A stretch of DNA of 34,904 nt from Paracidovorax anthurii. Lineage in GTDB: Bacteria; Pseudomonadota; Gammaproteobacteria; Burkholderiales; Burkholderiaceae_C. Positions 33,119-34,904 of this stretch are shown here, piece by piece. The notes under the pieces were generated by a model. The model saw only the letters and a program-made list of their open reading frames with translations, was not told the DNA's origin and did no database searches. The translations under genes were made by a program, and so were the position numbers. How positions within the stretch are numbered: position 1 is the stretch's first letter; each line of letters begins with the position of its first letter. The stretch is from positions 1 to 34,904 of the forward strand of contig NZ_QLTA01000059.1 in assembly GCF_003269065.1 (NCBI RefSeq), read 5' to 3'.

Positions 33119-33148
33119 GCACCCGCCGGCATGGCAGCTTGCGGGTGC
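33119..33148 (+). terminator. Possible terminator hairpin after the copper chaperone
   Basis: GCACCCGC (33119-33126) and GCGGGTGC (33141-33148), a perfect 8-bp stem with a 14-nt loop just behind the stop codon. No T run, so only tentative. A GATAAT -10-like box for the transporter gene follows at 33155-33160. Confidence 0.4.
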
Positions 33149-33227
33149 ATCCTCGATAATGGCGCGAGGCTCCGCCTCCCGGCATGCAGCCCCACGGCCA
33201 AGCCACCGCCACCACACCCCCGCCTTC

Positions 33228-34461
33228 ATGAACCCAGACGCCCATAACCTCTGGCGCGCACCGCGCTGGGCCCTTGCCATCCTGCTGGCCGTGCTGGGCA
33301 TGCTCGGGCCGTTTTCCATCGACACCTACATTCCCGCGTTCTCGGGCATCGCGGCTGCGCTGGGCGCCACGCCCGTGCAAATGCAGCAGACGCTGTCGGC
33401 CTATCTGTTCGGCTTCGCGTTCATGACGCTTTTCCACGGCGCACTCTCCGACAGCTTCGGCCGCCGGCCGGTGGTGCTGTGGGGCATCGCTGTCTTCACC
33501 CTGGCGTCCGCAGGCTGCGCGCTGGCACACAGCATCGGGCAGCTCGTGTTCTTCCGGGCGCTGCAGGGCCTTTCCGCCGGAGCGGGCATCGTGGTGTCGC
33601 GTGCCGTGATCCGCGACATGTTCCCGCCCGCGCAGGCCCAGCAGGTGATGAGCCAGGTCACCATCTACTTCGGCGTGGCGCCCGCGATCGCCCCCATCGT
33701 GGGGGGGGTGGCTGTTCGTCCATGCAGGCTGGCACAGCGTGTTCTGGTTCCTCACCGGCATCGGCGCCACCCTGTGGATCGCCAATTACCGGCTGCTACC
33801 CGAAACCCTGCACGCCCAGCACCGCCAGCCCCTCCAGGCCCGCAACCTGCTGCACGGCTATTGGGAACTCGGGTCGAGCCCCCGCTTCCTGCTGCTGGCC
33901 CTGGCAAGCGGCGTGCCATTCAACGGCATGTTCCTTTACGTGCTGTCGGCACCGGCCTTCCTGGGCGAACATCTGCACCTGGGCCCCACGCAGTTCTTCT
34001 GGTTCTTTCTCCTCACCATCTCCGGCATCATGGGCGGAGCGTGGCTCAGCGGACGAATGGCGGGCCGCATTCTGCCCAAGCGACAGATCCGCCACGGCTT
34101 CGTGATCATGTTCCTGATGTCGGCCCTCAACGTGGCCGCCAACAGCCTCTTCACCGCGCACGTGTCGTGGGCCTTGCTGCCCATCGCGGTTTTCGCCTTC
34201 GGCTGGGCCCTCATGGTGCCTGTGGTGACACTGCTCGTGCTCGATCTGCACCCTGAACGCCGGGGCATGGCCTCCTCGCTGCAGGCCTTCGTCGGATCGA
34301 CGGCCAACGGCATCGTGGCAGGCCTGATCGCGCCGCTTGTCATGCATTCCACACTGCTGCTGGCCTGCGCCTCGCTGCTCATGATGGCCGTGGGCACGGT
34401 GTCCTGGGTTTACCTCCACCATCGCTGGCCCGAGATCGGACGCACCGTCAACCACGCCTGA
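33228..34461 (+). pseudogene. Bcr/CflA-type MFS drug transporter, frameshifted at a G8 tract
   Basis: Two adjacent reading frames together encode a 12-helix MFS transporter of the Bcr/CflA drug-resistance type. The first half (from ATG 33228) has MLGPFSIDTYIPAF, LSDSFGRRPVVLWG (loop 2-3 motif) and RALQGLSAGAGIVVSRAVIRD. After a run of eight G (33701-33708) this frame continues as unrelated residues and stops at 34256. The true continuation, VHAGWHSVFWFLTGIGATLW onward to HRWPEIGRTVNHA, lies in the next frame. With seven G the gene would read GGWLFVHAGW and give a single 410-residue protein. So it is a +1 slip: an inactivating mutation, a phase-variable tract, or a sequencing error. Confidence 0.88.
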
Positions 34462-34569
34462 TGAGGGTTTGCCACCGAAGGGCGAACAGGGTGCACGCCG
34501 CATGGGCCGTGCATCACGCCCCCTCGCCACAGGGGGAAAAGCCACCGAAACAGGATGCGGCCACCCTGC

Positions 34570-34904
34570 TGACCCGTCCTGATCTAGGTTGACACCTGGA
34601 TCATTGAACAGACCGGCATTGGCCGGCCAGAGACGCCCGATGCACGGCATCGGGCGTTTGCATTTTCAACGACAGATGAGGCCGTTGGTTGTTGTAGATG
34701 GGAACTGACTGGCTCACCATGCGCCGGGCCTGCGCCAGATCGGCAGGTCTGCACAGCAGGAACTCGCCTTTGAGAATGCCATTGACCCGCTCGGCCAGTG
34801 CGTTCTGGTAGCAATCGTAGCCATCGGTCATCGAGCAGGTCAGCCCGTGGCGATCGTGGATGGCCTGGTAGTAGCCAGAGCAGTACTGGATGCCCCGGTC
34901 GGAG
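34570..34904 (-). mobile_element. IS3-family insertion sequence, right part cut by the window edge
   Basis: The downstream end of an IS3-family element. The boundary is probably at TGACCCGTCC (34570), with GATCTAGGTTGACACC just inside as the terminal inverted repeat. The boundary is inferred from the TG start and distance to the transposase stop, since the other end is not in the window. Confidence 0.65.
34601..34904 (-). CDS. IS3-family transposase OrfB, C-terminal part
   Basis: Partial: the gene enters from beyond the right edge and only its last 101 residues or so are seen. The DDE-integrase end is clear: SDRGIQYCSGYYQ (last catalytic Asp region), then MTDGYDCYQNALAERVNGIL and KGEFLL with the catalytic Glu in ALAERVNG, followed by YNNQRPHLSLKMQTPDAVH, the standard IS3 OrfB finish. 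The frame is intact in the part visible. Confidence 0.93.
   Translation of the reverse strand, partial: SDRGIQYCSGYYQAIHDRHGLTCSMTDGYDCYQNALAERVNGILKGEFLLCRPADLAQARRMVSQSVPIYNNQRPHLSLKMQTPDAVHRASLAGQCRSVQ

Noticed and set aside
33700-33712. Programmed ribosomal frameshifting at the G8 tract
   Set aside because: There is no known need for two products in this transporter family, and no Shine-Dalgarno-like stimulator or stable stem was evident; a slipped homopolymer is simpler.
1-34904. CRISPR array, prophage or integron structures
   Set aside because: No regularly spaced repeat array, phage structural genes or attC-like sites were seen on either strand.

Overview
The window looks like a chromosomal segment of a GC-rich betaproteobacterium, most likely family Comamonadaceae (Acidovorax/Paracidovorax-like). 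This is inferred from the very high GC, from gene families typical of that group (Bug/TctC-type binding protein, BPSS1780-type membrane protein, polA next to a DUF2782 gene and thrB), and from short intergenic repeats and AT-rich mini-palindromes of the kind common there. No database search was possible, so species is not claimed. There is no CRISPR array, prophage or rRNA. The only clear mobile element is the end of an IS3-family insertion sequence running off the right edge.

Left part (1-5300). A minus-strand ZIP metal transporter and a minus-strand Tat-exported dienelactone-hydrolase-like protein are separated by a roughly 170 bp imperfect palindrome whose right arm begins at the hydrolase stop codon. 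Divergent from the hydrolase is a GbsR/MarR-type regulator. A perfect 8-4-8 palindrome precedes it, and a near-copy precedes the next operon: a DCC-type thiol protein (DUF393), an SDR-like NAD(P)-binding protein, a DoxX-like membrane protein and a DUF2269 membrane protein. The last three are joined by ATGA/TGATG overlaps or tight spacing. This looks like a self-contained redox/membrane module under its own regulator.

Middle-left (5295-11403). A GltI-like binding protein and an Asp/Glu-racemase-family enzyme form a minus-strand operon. A D-amino-acid dehydrogenase diverges from it, and an OccR/NocR-like LysR regulator follows convergently, so together they look like an amino-acid (D-amino-acid) utilisation locus. 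Next comes an M15-like peptidoglycan peptidase without signal peptide, overlapping a gene for an exported protein of unknown family. This arrangement resembles an orphan effector/immunity pair.

Middle (11441-19080). polA (minus) and a DUF2782 gene (plus) diverge from a 59 bp gap with -10 boxes so close to the ATGs that both may be leaderless. thrB follows behind an uninterrupted 32-nt pyrimidine tract, then a BPSS1780-like membrane protein, then a PhoX phosphatase preceded by five GTCA units at exact 11-bp spacing (a multi-unit Pho box) and ended by a strong terminator. The next 660 bp hold two repeat copies and a Fur-like promoter.

Iron cluster (19647-24703). Imelysin, di-heme oxidoreductase (DUF1111), a second imelysin and DUF1513 are nearly all overlapping and form one probable iron-regulated exported operon. 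It converges on uvrD.

Right part (27482-34904). An M20 carboxypeptidase with a near-consensus sigma70 promoter and a Bug-type binding protein, an exported protein of unknown function, guaC, tRNA-Lys(CTT) with terminator and a third repeat copy, a DUF2946-PCu(A)C copper pair, a Bcr/CflA transporter broken by a +1 slip in a G8 tract, and the partial IS3 element.
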